Source of the DNA: Treponema primitia ZAS-1
Lineage (GTDB): Bacteria > Spirochaetota > Spirochaetia > Treponematales > Breznakiellaceae
DNA: 64,000 nt
Assembly: GCF_000297095.1 (NCBI RefSeq)
Contig: NZ_AEEA01000085.1
Span: 1-64,000, forward strand
Reading direction: 5' to 3'
The notes under the pieces are model-generated. The model did no database searches and had not been told where the DNA came from. It saw only the letters and a program-made list of their open reading frames with translations. The position numbers were made by a program, and so were the translations under genes. Shown piece by piece: positions 16,501 to 26,836 of the stretch (its first letter is position 1; each line of letters starts with the position of its first letter).

Positions 16501-18786
16501 TTAGTGTTTGTAATAGTTAATCAAACACCCGTCCGCCAGTATTTGCCGTTCCGTGTCCGTGAGCGCCCCCAGGGATAGTTCTATTGTTGTAATACGATTT
16601 GTATTACAGCCTAGTACGTAGGCTGGGAAGGTATCGGCCTTTTCCAGAAGCGCTTTCCTAGCCCCCGGTACGAATAACCAATCCCCGGTCTTAAAAGCGG
16701 CGCCGTCCTTTACCAGGAAGGGCAGTATGCCCCAGTTGATCAGGTTAGAGCGGTACCGCTTTGTGGCGTATTCCAGGGCGAAGTTTGCCGATGCCCCAAG
16801 CACACGCTGGCAGGATGCGGCTTGTTCCCGGGCGGAACCGTCCCCGGGCTTATTGGCGTAGATGGCGCTGCCTATGCCCGCCTGTTCCGGTGTAGTATTA
16901 CCGCAGCCGGGTAAAGTTTTAATCATTGCATACAGAGCCTCAATTTCCGCGGGGACCGGTCCTGTAGCTTTCCGCCGCCCTTCCTCCAGGGTCTTTACCG
17001 CCTTGGCCTTCCCCACATATTCCGGGTCCCGCCTGCTCAGGGTAAACTCCGCAAGGGCCAGCGGGTTTGAGCGGTACGATGATGTCTCCCCCGACGGAAT
17101 AAGCTCATCCGTGGTGGTCACGGGGTCCGTAATATAACTAACAATTTGTACCAACAGATTTTCCGTAAGCGCCGGCATGGCGGGCCAATCCTTGATATTC
17201 GGCCCAAACACCAGTTCTGTTTTCCTATCCGGCTTGCCCGTACCATCGTAGACCCGCTTGTCGTAAATGGAGCGGTCAAAGAAATATGTAGGGCGCTGCG
17301 TATACACCTCGTCATCCCCGGCGGCGCTTAGCCTTCCGCCGTTAGCTGCGGTAAGGGCTATGGAACGGGCATCCATCAGGGCTACCGAAGCGATCTGTCC
17401 GTCGCCGGGCTTCGACCCTTCCCGGTTAGGAAAATTGCGGGTGGTATGGCGTATGGAGAATTCGCCGTTTGCCGGCGTGTCCCCGGCGCCGAAACAGGGG
17501 CCGCAGAAGGCGGAACGCACGATAACGCCAGCGCCCATTAGTTTTGCTATGCCGCCGTTCTTTACCAGTTCCGCAAAAACCGGCTGGCTGTCCGGGTATA
17601 CGCTGAGGGAGAAAACGCCGTCCCCGGTAGACTTTCCATCAAGAATATCCGCCGCAGCCATGATATTGTTAAAGGTCCCTCCGGAACAGCCGGCGATAAT
17701 TCCCTGGTCCACATACAGGTCACCGCCCTGTAGTTTTTTCCGCAGATTTATTGCGATACCCGGTACACCAATAGCCTTGTTGGCCGCTTCCTCGGTCTTT
17801 GCAAGTATATCTTCGGCATTTTCCTTTAGTTCCCGGATCGTATACACACTGCTTGGGTGAAAGGGCATGGCGATGGATGGTTCGATCTTTGAAAGATCCA
17901 CCAGGATTGCCCCGTCATAATATGCACCATCGGCGGGGTTTAGCTCCCGGTAGTCCCCTCCCCGTTTATGTATTGTAAGGTAGTCCCGTACCTGATCGTC
18001 GGTTTTCCAGATCGAACTCCAGCAGGTAGTCTCGGTGGTCATCACATCAATTCCGTTACGGAAATCCACCGGGATATTCGCTATACCATCTCCGATAAAT
18101 TCCATGACCTTATTTTTTACATAGCCGTTTTTAAACACCCCGGCGATAATCGAAAGGGCCACATCCTGGGGGCCGACGCCGTTCCGGGGAGTCCCGGTAA
18201 GGCAGACCGCAACTACTTCCGGATAGGGGATGTCGTAGGTCCTGCCCACAAGCTGCTTGGCAAGCTCACCGCCGCCCTCGCCCACAGCCATGGTTCCCAA
18301 GGCGCCGTAGCGGGTATGGCTGTCCGAACCGAGGATCATCTTGCCGCAGCCCGCCATCATTTCCCGGTTGTAGGAATGGATAACCGCCATATGGGGGGGC
18401 ACGAAGATGCCGCCGTATTTTTTCGCCGCAGAAAGGGCGAATACATGGTCGTCCTCGTTAATGGTTCCACCCACCGCACAAAGGGTATTATGACAGTTGG
18501 TCAGCACATAGGGAATGGGAAAGCTTTCCATGCCGCTTGCCCGGGCAGTCTGGATGATCCCCACGTAGGTGATATCATGGGAAGCCATGGAATCAAATTT
18601 AATTTTTAGATTCCGCCCGTCACCGCTGTTGTGGGCGGTAAGTATTGAATAGGCGATGGTTCCCTTCTGTCCTTCTTGCCTGGAAAAATTTTTGCCAAGC
18701 CGCTTTATTTCCACGGCCCCTGCTTCGTCATCCGCAATAAGCCTGCCGCCGGAATAATAGGTGCCGCCTTTCAGTAATGATATCAT
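16501..18786 (-). CDS. Aconitase-family hydratase (YbhJ-like)
   Basis: 761 aa from ATG 18786 (AGGAGG 6 bases upstream; a TTG three bases earlier is less likely). The aconitase active-site region is present: [20 protein letters not shown], and the [4Fe-4S] cysteines appear as AGCSGG and then [12 protein letters not shown]. The C-terminal swivel domain has the [11 protein letters not shown] block. Overall it resembles E. coli YbhJ and clostridial homologues better than AcnA or AcnB, so the substrate is uncertain: citrate/isocitrate or another hydroxy acid. It follows lolE by 10 bases and is the last gene of the prfB-ftsY-lol transcript. No other TCA gene is seen nearby. Confidence 0.8.
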   Translation of the reverse strand: MISLLKGGTYYSGGRLIADDEAGAVEIKRLGKNFSRQEGQKGTIAYSILTAHNSGDGRNLKIKFDSMASHDITYVGIIQTARASGMESFPIPYVLTNCHNTLCAVGGTINEDDHVFALSAAKKYGGIFVPPHMAVIHSYNREMMAGCGKMILGSDSHTRYGALGTMAVGEGGGELAKQLVGRTYDIPYPEVVAVCLTGTPRNGVGPQDVALSIIAGVFKNGYVKNKVMEFIGDGIANIPVDFRNGIDVMTTETTCWSSIWKTDDQVRDYLTIHKRGGDYRELNPADGAYYDGAILVDLSKIEPSIAMPFHPSSVYTIRELKENAEDILAKTEEAANKAIGVPGIAINLRKKLQGGDLYVDQGIIAGCSGGTFNNIMAAADILDGKSTGDGVFSLSVYPDSQPVFAELVKNGGIAKLMGAGVIVRSAFCGPCFGAGDTPANGEFSIRHTTRNFPNREGSKPGDGQIASVALMDARSIALTAANGGRLSAAGDDEVYTQRPTYFFDRSIYDKRVYDGTGKPDRKTELVFGPNIKDWPAMPALTENLLVQIVSYITDPVTTTDELIPSGETSSYRSNPLALAEFTLSRRDPEYVGKAKAVKTLEEGRRKATGPVPAEIEALYAMIKTLPGCGNTTPEQAGIGSAIYANKPGDGSAREQAASCQRVLGASANFALEYATKRYRSNLINWGILPFLVKDGAAFKTGDWLFVPGARKALLEKADTFPAYVLGCNTNRITTIELSLGALTDTERQILADGCLINYYKH

Positions 18787-18796
18787 CAAAAACCTC

Positions 18797-20062
18797 CTAG
18801 TACTTCCGCAGTAATTCTATTGGGGGAATAGCCCCGGCCCGTCTGGCAGGAATCCAGGATGCCAGCATGGACGCCAGGATTGTGCCAATGCCGATAATGA
18901 AGACCGCTTTCCAGTCAATAACCAGGGGAATGTTTTCCAAATAATAACCCGGGTCCAGTATTTTTACCTCCCCTCCGTGGAAAAGGCCGGAAAAAAAGCC
19001 AAGCGCCTTTTCCAATCCATGGATGATGGGATTTATGGCGGATCCAATCCCCAGGCCAAGGGCGATACCGGTTATACCCCCGGTAAGCCCGGTAAGGAAC
19101 GCCCCCTGGATAAAGATTCTGCTAATACCCCTGGGCTTTGTACCAAAGGCTTTTAATACCGCAATATCACGCTGCCGCTCTATAGCCAGCATGGACGTGG
19201 CGGAAGACACATTTACTGCGGCCACGATCACCACCAGGGCCATGATAAAGAGAAGAAGCTGCCTGGTAGATTCATAGGAACTGTACTGGGATCTCTGGAG
19301 TTCCTTCCAGGTATAGATCCCATAACCGGGCCCCAACTTTTGATAGATATCGTAGCTTGCATCATCAGCGCCCGTATAGGGGTCATCGATCTTTACCATG
19401 AGATAGGATGAGGACAATTCCGGCGCCAGGATTCGTTTTCCCGCATCGTAACCCACGATACACCAGAGGGAATCCAGTTCCCGGTACCCGGAAGAAACAA
19501 TACCCTTAATTGTAAAAGGAAAAAGCCTGGGGATATTCCTGCCGTCGGAGCCAATGCGGAGCGTCATTATCCGCAGGGTGTCCCCCACTTCTGCGCCCAG
19601 GCTCTCCGCCAGGGCATCCCCCAAAATTACATCCCGGGGATCCTCAATCTTTGCACTCCCCGAAATGGTTTTTAAAAACTTGCTGCTTCCCTCATCTTCC
19701 CAAAAAGAACTTTCCGTGGCCCTGATGGTAGCCCCGGTCCTGCCTTTTTTACCCGCCAGTACCCCAAGGCCCTGGCGTTCAAGCCATGCCCCCCGAAGTC
19801 CGGGAAGATCCTCCAGCGCAGTTTTAGTGTTCTCAACTTCCATGGGATCCAAAAAATCGTAGATCTGAATATGGCCGGTTCCCAGTTCCAGATACCGGTC
19901 GGTGATACCCCGAATCATACCATCCGCCACCATGAGGGTAACAATGATAGGAATAAGGCTCAGGGCGATACCCCCTGCGGCGCCCCTAAGATAGCGGCCT
20001 CCCTCCCGGGCCCTTCCAAGGAGGTAACGAAGACTAATAAAACTAATGGGGCCGGCCCTCAC
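18797..20062 (-). CDS. Lipoprotein-releasing ABC transporter permease (LolE-like)
   Basis: 421 aa inner-membrane protein of the LolC/LolE (FtsX) family. One N-terminal membrane segment (~residues 25-45), a large periplasmic MacB-like domain to ~260, and three C-terminal segments with the FtsX core ([34 protein letters not shown]). Start GTG overlaps the lolD stop (GTGA). With lolC and lolD it should move mature lipoproteins from inner membrane to LolA, fitting the many lipoproteins in this window. Confidence 0.85.
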   Translation of the reverse strand: MRAGPISFISLRYLLGRAREGGRYLRGAAGGIALSLIPIIVTLMVADGMIRGITDRYLELGTGHIQIYDFLDPMEVENTKTALEDLPGLRGAWLERQGLGVLAGKKGRTGATIRATESSFWEDEGSSKFLKTISGSAKIEDPRDVILGDALAESLGAEVGDTLRIMTLRIGSDGRNIPRLFPFTIKGIVSSGYRELDSLWCIVGYDAGKRILAPELSSSYLMVKIDDPYTGADDASYDIYQKLGPGYGIYTWKELQRSQYSSYESTRQLLLFIMALVVIVAAVNVSSATSMLAIERQRDIAVLKAFGTKPRGISRIFIQGAFLTGLTGGITGIALGLGIGSAINPIIHGLEKALGFFSGLFHGGEVKILDPGYYLENIPLVIDWKAVFIIGIGTILASMLASWIPARRAGAIPPIELLRKY

Positions 20063-20784
20063 TTCGGCGCTCCGATCTGGGGACCGTAGGTCCGAAGTAC
20101 CCCGCCTACCAGGGTATAGCGGACTTCCGCCCGTTCAGCCACACCCATATCATGGGTAACCACCATAAGTGTCTTACCCCATTTCCCGGCGCCGGCATAG
20201 AGGAGTTCCGCCACCATGGCGCTGTTCTGAGCATCCAGGTTACCCGTCGGCTCGTCCGCCAGGACCAGGTCGGGATCGTTCACCAGGGAACGGGCCACCG
20301 CAACCCGCTGCCGCTCACCGCCGGAAAGCTGGGATGGATAGTGGTGGATCCTATCATCAAGCCGTACGTCCCCAAGGAGGAGCCGCGCTTTTTCCAGGGC
20401 ATCCTTTTTTTTCATCCCCGCAATATATGCGGGCAGCATTACATTTTCCAGAGCGGTAAAATCTTTCAATAAATAGTGAAACTGAAAAATAAAGCCCACC
20501 CGATGACTTCGGTAGGAACTGAGGGCGGATTCCGTAAGACCGTTTATTTCAGCGCCCCCAACCATGACGGATCCGCAGTCGCAGCGATCAAGGCCCCCCA
20601 AAATATTAAGGAGCGTACTTTTTCCACTGCCGCTTTCACCGGTCACTGCCACGGAACTTCCCCGTTTAATATCGAACCCAATACCCTGAAGTATGCGGAG
20701 GGTTTCCGTACCGGATGTATAGGTCTTAACAAGATCCCTAACCCGGACCAGGATTGAATCAGCATCCTGAACGATATCACTCAT
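20059..20784 (-). CDS. lolD: Lipoprotein-releasing ABC transporter ATPase (LolD-like)
   Basis: 241 aa ABC ATPase. Walker [10 protein letters not shown] (near residue 49), signature [15 protein letters not shown], Walker [13 protein letters not shown] and switch His in VVTHD are all present. The LolD/MacB/FtsE family is shown by [20 protein letters not shown]. Overlaps lolC by 8 bases and lolE by 4, so the three are cotranslated. Confidence 0.9.
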   Translation of the reverse strand: MSDIVQDADSILVRVRDLVKTYTSGTETLRILQGIGFDIKRGSSVAVTGESGSGKSTLLNILGGLDRCDCGSVMVGGAEINGLTESALSSYRSHRVGFIFQFHYLLKDFTALENVMLPAYIAGMKKKDALEKARLLLGDVRLDDRIHHYPSQLSGGERQRVAVARSLVNDPDLVLADEPTGNLDAQNSAMVAELLYAGAGKWGKTLMVVTHDMGVAERAEVRYTLVGGVLRTYGPQIGAPK

Positions 20785-22114
20785 AACGCAGTACCTCCGC
20801 GGGTCTTGTCCGGGAGACCCTTCCCGAGGCGAACCATGCCGCTAGAAGGGCGGATAAAAAGCCAAATAAAAATATAATCAGCACCTCATGGGGGATGAGC
20901 CTGGAGGGGATTTCCTTTATATAAAACACCGTTGGTGAAAAAATAGCGAAGCCCCCGCCCGCAGCTTCCGATCCCAGGAAGGGTGATGAAAGCACATTAA
21001 GAATACCGATAAAGAAATTAACTACCCCTTCCAGTATGGAAAAAAACGCTGCGATGTTACAGGCGATAAGAAGTCCCAGGAGCATTCCCATACCCGCCCC
21101 TACAATACCGATAATAACCCCATCCCAGACAAAGACCAGCCGCACCGCCATATCCGTGGCGCCCACAGCCCGGAGGAGGCCGATTTCCTCACGGCGTTCA
21201 AGGACACTGCGTCGTTGGGCTTGAAAGATATTTAACCCCACAACAATAAATATAAGTCCCACCAAAACAAACATGAACAGTTTTTCTGTCCGCAGGGCTC
21301 CGAAGAAAGCCCTATTATAGTCCCGCCAGGAAGAAACATGAAGCTCAAGTCCCGCCTGTTCTTCCAATACCCTCCGGATCTGTTCCAGTCCGGCCCGGTC
21401 CTGCCAGCGGTTTTTCAGTTTGATCCCCAGGGACGTATCTCCACCGCTTATTTCAGCGGAACGTTCTATATTAATAAATGCCCATCCCAAATCATATTCA
21501 TAAAAACCTGAACGAAAAATACCCTTAACAATGAACCGGGAATTATCCGCCCCGCCCTCACCTTCTTCAGCATCCCCGGAAAAAAGGTCCTCCCCTGAAA
21601 CGGAAACCATGGTAATCCAATCCCCAAGATCCGCATCAAGACGCCTTGCCAGTTCAGCTCCAAGCAATATGGAAAAACGGTCCTCTAAATTAAAAGAGCC
21701 CCTTTCAAAGACCAGCTTTTCCGCCATCCCCAAGTCCTGTTCCAGGGCATCAGGCGGGAGGCCGCGGACCACCGCTCCGTGATGCCCCCTCTGCTGTCCG
21801 CGGACAATTCCCTGAATTTCCCGGAATGGAACTGCCGCTCTAAGCGCCGGCAGGGCGCTGATTTTTTCCCGCAGCATTTCTCCCCGCCCGTCATGGGGGA
21901 ACGCTTCTATCCGCAGATGGTAGGATGATATTTCAAGGATACTTTCGATAAACCCCAGTTGGAACCCATTCATCACCGCGATGATAACCGTCAGCGCCAA
22001 TACCCCGGTGGCAATACCCAGTATGGCCAGAACCGGCGCCGGAGAATGCGTATTTTTGCGCCGTCCCCGAAAATAACGGATCGCGACAAATCCTATCCAG
22101 CCCTGCCCAGCCAT
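20777..22114 (-). CDS. Lipoprotein-releasing ABC transporter permease (LolC-like)
   Basis: 445 aa LolC/LolE family permease. N-terminal TM with the family start FVAIRYFRGRRKN and LAILGIATGVLALTVIIAVM; periplasmic domain with LGAELARRLDADLGDWI; three C-terminal TM helices with FIVVGLNIFQAQRRSVLERR and GLLRAVGATDMAVRLVF. ATG overlaps the preceding stop by one base (TAATG). Which of the two permeases corresponds to LolC and which to LolE is not certain. Confidence 0.85.
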   Translation of the reverse strand: MAGQGWIGFVAIRYFRGRRKNTHSPAPVLAILGIATGVLALTVIIAVMNGFQLGFIESILEISSYHLRIEAFPHDGRGEMLREKISALPALRAAVPFREIQGIVRGQQRGHHGAVVRGLPPDALEQDLGMAEKLVFERGSFNLEDRFSILLGAELARRLDADLGDWITMVSVSGEDLFSGDAEEGEGGADNSRFIVKGIFRSGFYEYDLGWAFINIERSAEISGGDTSLGIKLKNRWQDRAGLEQIRRVLEEQAGLELHVSSWRDYNRAFFGALRTEKLFMFVLVGLIFIVVGLNIFQAQRRSVLERREEIGLLRAVGATDMAVRLVFVWDGVIIGIVGAGMGMLLGLLIACNIAAFFSILEGVVNFFIGILNVLSSPFLGSEAAGGGFAIFSPTVFYIKEIPSRLIPHEVLIIFLFGFLSALLAAWFASGRVSRTRPAEVLRYE

Positions 22115-23295
22115 TATTCTCCCCTCCGGTCAGATCCCGGGCGGACATGTTCCTCAGAAATTTTACGGCCGTTTAACCATACAGCCCGGAGTACCACGGC
22201 ATCATTCATATAGAGTTCCTCGACTTCCCGGTCCCCTTCCTGACGAACCGTTCGCTCCAAAACTCCATTGCGAAGGTTACGTTCAAAAATACGATCCCCA
22301 TCGTTGTTATATTCATATTCTATGAGCCGTTCCTCCGCATCGGATTTCCAAAGCACCGAAGTAAGCCTGTCTCCGGACCAGGTGTTTATCACTTCCCCCA
22401 ATATGCGGTCAAACTCATCGCGGCGAACTTCGCTCCTAATCCGGCCGCGCTCGTCGGTATTGTAGAGTATCCGATCGCCGGAATTAATTATCACATCATC
22501 AAAAAATTCAGAACTAAAAACAGAACCGGGGTGAACAAATTCATTTTCCGCCCCGACCCCAAGGATAAGCTGGGGGAACCTGAAAAAAGCGGTCTCCTGC
22601 CCTTCTGCGGGCGCCTTAAGATAACGCCGCTCTACACTCCGCAAAGCATAGGAACGGGTATAGCGATAGTAATCTGTCCAGATAGGTTCTTCGATCCCGT
22701 CGTTCAGCGTTTTTACTACCGTAACCGGAATATTCACCGGACGCGGAATGGGAACCATCTCTATGCCCTCCTCTTCCGCCCGGGTTGATGATGGCACCGG
22801 CACATTAGGAATCGTCTCTTTAGGATCCTCAGCCTTCACATCCGGCTCCTCTTCCACAGGTTCATCTTCCGGTTCCGCCTTAAAGAGAGTGAAAAGCCAG
22901 GTCTCCGTTCTGATAAGAAAAGTGCGGTTATAATAATAGTAGGTAATATAATCGGAACTATCCGCATTTATCTGATGCGATTCTGATATAAGCTTGTCGG
23001 TATTGTAGAGTTCAATAAACCCCGAATTATCATCCTCAAAAACCGCCGCAAGCCTTGTAAGTTCCGTTTCGTCTTTAAACGACCACTGACGCCGGGATAC
23101 GACACCTTCTTCGTAGAGATTCCGTATCTCTATCCGATATGATGGATCGTAGTATTGCAGCAGCTTCTCGGGCAGTTCCGAAGGGGAAGCGCTTCCCACC
23201 GAAAGAGCATACTTGCCCCTGAGGGCATACTGCGAAAAAGCAGGTTCCAGAGCCATCCCCCCGGCGTTGGAAACATACCAGTCCTCGGCATACAT
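22114..23295 (-). CDS. Unidentified probable exported protein, signal peptide out of frame
   Basis: 393 aa as read from ATG 23295. The C-terminal 150 residues hold degenerate 'wsgdrLtsvlWksd...YeYNndGdrifer' units resembling YD/RHS-like strands; the middle is Glu/Pro-rich (EDEPVEEEPDVKAEDPKE), a spacer. As written the protein lacks a signal peptide. If the A7 tract at 23325-23331 (T7 in the mRNA sense) had eight bases, the frame would begin at ATG 23347 with MVLKNIFFCF then TLGFFAALMYA-EDW, a textbook signal peptide. So this is either a sequencing slip, a phase-variable start or a mutation. The second ATG lies two bases past the ftsY stop. A related layout is seen in the protein at 52516. Function unknown; it sits directly before lolC. 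Confidence 0.6.
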   Translation of the reverse strand: MYAEDWYVSNAGGMALEPAFSQYALRGKYALSVGSASPSELPEKLLQYYDPSYRIEIRNLYEEGVVSRRQWSFKDETELTRLAAVFEDDNSGFIELYNTDKLISESHQINADSSDYITYYYYNRTFLIRTETWLFTLFKAEPEDEPVEEEPDVKAEDPKETIPNVPVPSSTRAEEEGIEMVPIPRPVNIPVTVVKTLNDGIEEPIWTDYYRYTRSYALRSVERRYLKAPAEGQETAFFRFPQLILGVGAENEFVHPGSVFSSEFFDDVIINSGDRILYNTDERGRIRSEVRRDEFDRILGEVINTWSGDRLTSVLWKSDAEERLIEYEYNNDGDRIFERNLRNGVLERTVRQEGDREVEELYMNDAVVLRAVWLNGRKISEEHVRPGSDRRGE

Positions 23296-23349
23296 AAGGG
23301 CAGCAAAAAATCCCAGGGTAAAACAAAAAAATATTTTTTAACACCATGT

Positions 23350-24225
23350 TTAATCAAGGCCGATAAATTCCTTTGTGTATTCCTTGGGATCAAAGGGCTT
23401 AATATCCCCGTATTGTTCTCCGTTGCAGAGAAAAACTACCGGAAGGCGGAGTTCTGTTGACAGGGAATAAACCACCCCCCCCTTGGCGCTGGAATCAAAT
23501 TTTGTCAGGATAACGCCATCCAGGGCTACCGCCTGATGAAAGGTCTCCGCCTGGGCCAGGGCGTTACGTCCGGTGGTAGAATCCAGGACCAACCACCGTA
23601 TATACTTCGCCCCAGGCGCCTTAGATTCAACCACCCGGTCAATCTTCTTTAATTCTTCCACTAGCGCAGTTTTAGTGTGCATCCGCCCGGCGGTATCGGC
23701 TATGATCATATCCCCGCCCCCGGCAAGGGCCGCTTCCAGGGCATCGTACACTACCGCTGCGGGATCTCCCCCCTGTTTGTGGGCAACCACCCGTACCCCA
23801 AGGCGTTCTCCGTGTATTTTCAACTGATCCACCGCCGCAGCCCGGAAAGTATCCGCCGCAGCCAGGATGGGCTTTTTTTTATCCAAAGACCGGTACCGCT
23901 CCGCCAGTTTAGCTGCGGTGGTGGTCTTCCCAACCCCGTTCACGCCCAGGAGCAATATCACCACCAGGGAGTTTTGGGCCCCCACGGGTGATATACATAA
24001 GCTCCTTTCCAGCAGGGAGGCCAAGGCCATGCGCGCCTGGGTAGGATCGGAAATTCCCTCTTTTTTACAAATTAAACGGAGGGCATCCACCGTTTTAAAC
24101 GCTTCGGCAGCGCCAAAGTCACCCTCCACCAGGAGATCCGCCAGATCTTCAAATAATTCTTCCGAAACCTGTTTTCCCCGGCCAAAAAAATTTTTTAAAC
24201 GATCTGCAAAGCTAGCTGCCCCCAC
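23350..24225 (-). CDS. ftsY: Signal recognition particle receptor FtsY
   Basis: 291 aa GTPase that docks SRP-ribosome complexes at the membrane. NG domain only: four-helix N domain, then G1 LGVNGVGKTTTAAKLAERY, DTAGRMHTKTALVEEL, TKFDSSAKGG and a C-terminal GEQYGDIKPFDPKEY. The acidic A domain of E. coli FtsY is absent, as in many short FtsY proteins. Start is GTG 24225. It lies between the PEGA gene and an exported protein in the prfB-lol operon. Confidence 0.95.
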   Translation of the reverse strand: MGAASFADRLKNFFGRGKQVSEELFEDLADLLVEGDFGAAEAFKTVDALRLICKKEGISDPTQARMALASLLERSLCISPVGAQNSLVVILLLGVNGVGKTTTAAKLAERYRSLDKKKPILAAADTFRAAAVDQLKIHGERLGVRVVAHKQGGDPAAVVYDALEAALAGGGDMIIADTAGRMHTKTALVEELKKIDRVVESKAPGAKYIRWLVLDSTTGRNALAQAETFHQAVALDGVILTKFDSSAKGGVVYSLSTELRLPVVFLCNGEQYGDIKPFDPKEYTKEFIGLD

Positions 24226-24236
24226 GGTTCACCATC

Positions 24237-25694
24237 CTATTTCGCAATCTTCGGAACGCTCTTACTGGCCGTACTGCCATACCGGAGTATCCGGTAAATT
24301 GATTCAACCATAACAGCGCCAAAGGCAATCCAGGCGCCGGTGGTAACCGTATTCAGGGTCTGGTAGGTATCATATATATCCGGATCACCCGCATAGTTAT
24401 AGGCATTCTGATAGGTAGCGGTAATACCGGAAAGCATAAAAGCCACCGGAAGCGCTATCCAGACGTGTGTCCAAGCGCCGTAATATTTACGCCGGGCCGT
24501 ACCCAAGGGTTTTTTATCCTTCCCCACGGGTATGGAAACCGGCAGGGTTACCACATCTCCCGTCTGCCCTGCCCGGAAAATTACCGCAGACTTAGCCCCC
24601 GCCAGAGTTTCTGCGTGGATATATTCAAATTGATTCATCGGAGTCGTTATGGTTAGGGGAGCAGCCCCAATGTAAAGGGAACCTTCGTATATCAATGCAC
24701 CTTTATGGTCAGGAAAATCAATGCCAAAACTGGTCTGTGGCACGGGCCGAAGTTTAAATTGCAGCTCCGTCAATTCTCCCATCGCAAGATCCACCGACAT
24801 GGATGCACTGTCATACCCATCCGCAAAGACCGCCACATCCACCGGGCCCGGAGGATATTCCCTGATCCCCGTATCACCCTGCCCTGCATAGTTTTCTTTG
24901 ACCAGAATAACTGCGTTTTCCGGATCCGTTTTTACGGATATCGCCGATGGAGGAGCGCCGGATATGGCCGCCGCCAAACGTCCCGCCATTTCATCCTCCA
25001 CCAAGCCCATATCATCGGTAGAAAAAATAAAACTATCCTCGTATGCAAACGAACGGGTATACAGGGTATACAAGCGGATACGGAGAAAAACCCGGCCATG
25101 AAATTCGGATATCTCCCCGGTGACGATGGCATCAGCTTTTTTATTGGTGCAAAAACGGTACTCAACGCCTTTGGCGGGTGGATCGGGAAATGTCCCATCG
25201 TTGTTTTCCTGGGTCAGCCTAAAAACCGGTTCATACTCAATCGCCATTACCGCTTCTTCGGCCTTTTGGTACTCCTCCTCCAAGGTTTTTATAGCCGCAT
25301 CAACCGTTTTTATTTCGTTCTTATACCGCCGATCCGGATACCCCTTATAGATAAGCAAATCCCGCTCGGTCCTCTTGGCCGCCAATTTTTTCCCCGCATC
25401 CTCCAGGGCGCGAACCCAGGCCAGATCCCGGTAGTAAGAATATTCTTCCGATACCCGGACCCGGTGATGAACATCCGTGATGGATTTTGCAAGCCCGCGT
25501 ACCAGAAGATCCCCCAGAATACGCTGGGGGGGAGGAAGGGAAGAAACATCAAAGGCGGTAATAGCGAGAACCCACTCGGGGTTCATAATCTCCGTCTCCT
25601 CCTCCTCAGCCTTTCCAAACCCAAAAACCGGGGCGGAAAATACCAGGAGCAGCGCAAACATAGTAATACTATGCTTGATTATTTTTCCAGGCAA
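24237..25694 (-). CDS. Exported PEGA-domain protein
   Basis: About 485 aa. The likely start is TTG 25694 (PGKIIKHSITMFALLLVFSA..., with GAGGAG 10 bases upstream); an ATG start at 25712 would overlap prfB by 44 bases and put extra residues before the signal peptide. Residues ~230-320 contain a PEGA domain (ISVKTDPENAVILVKENYAG to YDSASMSVDLAMGELTELQF, separated by GDTGIREYPPGPVDVAVFADG). Two hydrophobic segments lie near the C-terminus (WIALPVAFMLSG; TTGAWIAFGAVMV). The family is common in spirochaete envelopes; the role is unknown. The gene overlaps the prfB stop. Confidence 0.65.
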   Translation of the reverse strand: MPGKIIKHSITMFALLLVFSAPVFGFGKAEEEETEIMNPEWVLAITAFDVSSLPPPQRILGDLLVRGLAKSITDVHHRVRVSEEYSYYRDLAWVRALEDAGKKLAAKRTERDLLIYKGYPDRRYKNEIKTVDAAIKTLEEEYQKAEEAVMAIEYEPVFRLTQENNDGTFPDPPAKGVEYRFCTNKKADAIVTGEISEFHGRVFLRIRLYTLYTRSFAYEDSFIFSTDDMGLVEDEMAGRLAAAISGAPPSAISVKTDPENAVILVKENYAGQGDTGIREYPPGPVDVAVFADGYDSASMSVDLAMGELTELQFKLRPVPQTSFGIDFPDHKGALIYEGSLYIGAAPLTITTPMNQFEYIHAETLAGAKSAVIFRAGQTGDVVTLPVSIPVGKDKKPLGTARRKYYGAWTHVWIALPVAFMLSGITATYQNAYNYAGDPDIYDTYQTLNTVTTGAWIAFGAVMVESIYRILRYGSTASKSVPKIAK

Positions 25695-26794
25695 AGCGCA
25701 AATACTCCTCAATAAAGGGATCTATGTCTCCATCCATGACGGCCTGAATATTACCCATCTCCGTCTTGGTCCGGTAATCCTTCACCATGGTGTAGGGCTG
25801 AAACACATAGGACCGGATTTGATTCCCCCAGGAGATATCCTTTTTTTCCTGGGCAAACTTTTCATTTTCCTTTTCCTTTTCCTGACGATAGTATTCGTAG
25901 AGCCGGGACTTGAGTATACTCATGCCGATGGCCCGGTTCATGGTCTGGCTCCGTTCACTCTGGCAGGCCACCACGATACCCGTGGGCAGGTGGGTAAAGC
26001 GCACCGCGCTGTCGGTTTTGTTTACGTGCTGCCCCCCGGCGCCGCCGGAACGGTAGGTGTCCACCCGGAGATCCTCGGGCCGGATATCAACTTCAATGGA
26101 ATCGTCGATCACCGGGAAGAGGTACACCGAAGCGAAGGATGTATGCCGCCGGGCATTGGCGTCAAAGGGGGAAATACGCACCAGCCGGTGTACCCCGGAC
26201 TCGCCCTTGAGGTAGCCGTAGGCGTAGTCCCCGTCGATGCGGCAGGTGGCGGATTTGATCCCCCCCTCCGCTTCCAGGCGATCCACCTCTTCAAGCTTAA
26301 AACCCCGGCGTTCCGCCCAGCGGAGGTACATCCGGTAGAGCATCTGGGACCAGTCGCAGGCTTCGGTCCCCCCGGCGCCGGAATGGATGGTAAGAAAGCA
26401 GCCGTTCTTGTCCACCTCGCCGCCCATAAGCTCATAAATATTCTGCTTTTCGTAGCGTTCCGTAAGTTTTCCAAGGGTATTTTCAATTTCACTGCCCTGG
26501 GATTCGTCTTTTTCCTCCCCAGCCAGTTCCTGAAGTACCTCAAGGTCTTCAATATCCGCCACCAGGGCCTTCCAGGGTTCGTACCGGGCCTTGAGAGCCT
26601 TGAGATCCCCCATGATCTTCTCCGCCCGGTTACTATTATTCCAAAAATCCGACTCCCCTGCACTAGCCTCAAGTTCCGCTATGCGCTGACCAAAGGAAGC
26701 CGTTCCGGGCGCCGGGTTTTCAAAGACGCCTCCAGGTATCGTAAATTTTAGCCTTTAGCTCCGCAATGGGAGCCCCTAATTCTGATACTAACAT
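25669..26794 (-). CDS. prfB: Peptide chain release factor 2 (programmed +1 frameshift)
   Basis: RF2, which ends translation at UGA and UAA. The gene is in two frames: 24 codons from ATG 26794 to in-frame TGA 26722-26720, then, after a +1 shift, 350 codons to TAG 25669. The joined product is ~374 aa, normal for RF2 (E. coli 365). The tripeptide anticodon motif SPF is in VRISPFDANARRHT and the catalytic GGQ in YRSGGAGGQHVNKTDSAVRF. A start at the internal ATG 26613 would delete the N-terminal domain. A promoter (26801-26829) puts transcription start at the ATG, and there is no Shine-Dalgarno, so the message may be leaderless. First gene of the ftsY-lol operon. Confidence 0.95.
26720..26733 (-). 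other. RF2 programmed +1 frameshift site
   Basis: On the minus strand: GGAGG (26733-26729), three bases, CTT (26725-26723), TGA (26722-26720). This is the known RF2 arrangement: an internal Shine-Dalgarno 3 bases before CUU UGA. Low RF2 lets the ribosome slip to UUU and continue as Glu-Asn-Pro. Confidence 0.93.
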
Positions 26795-26800
26795 AGGTTC

Positions 26801-26829
26801 AGGGTAGTCAAATTCCGTTTAATTGTCAA
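26801..26829 (-). promoter_or_regulatory. prfB promoter
   Basis: TTGACA (26824-26829), 17 bp, TACCCT (26801-26806) on the minus strand; the last -10 base is six bases from the start codon at 26794. It lies in the 42 bp between the TPR gene stop and prfB. Confidence 0.6.
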
Positions 26830-26836
26830 ACCATGA

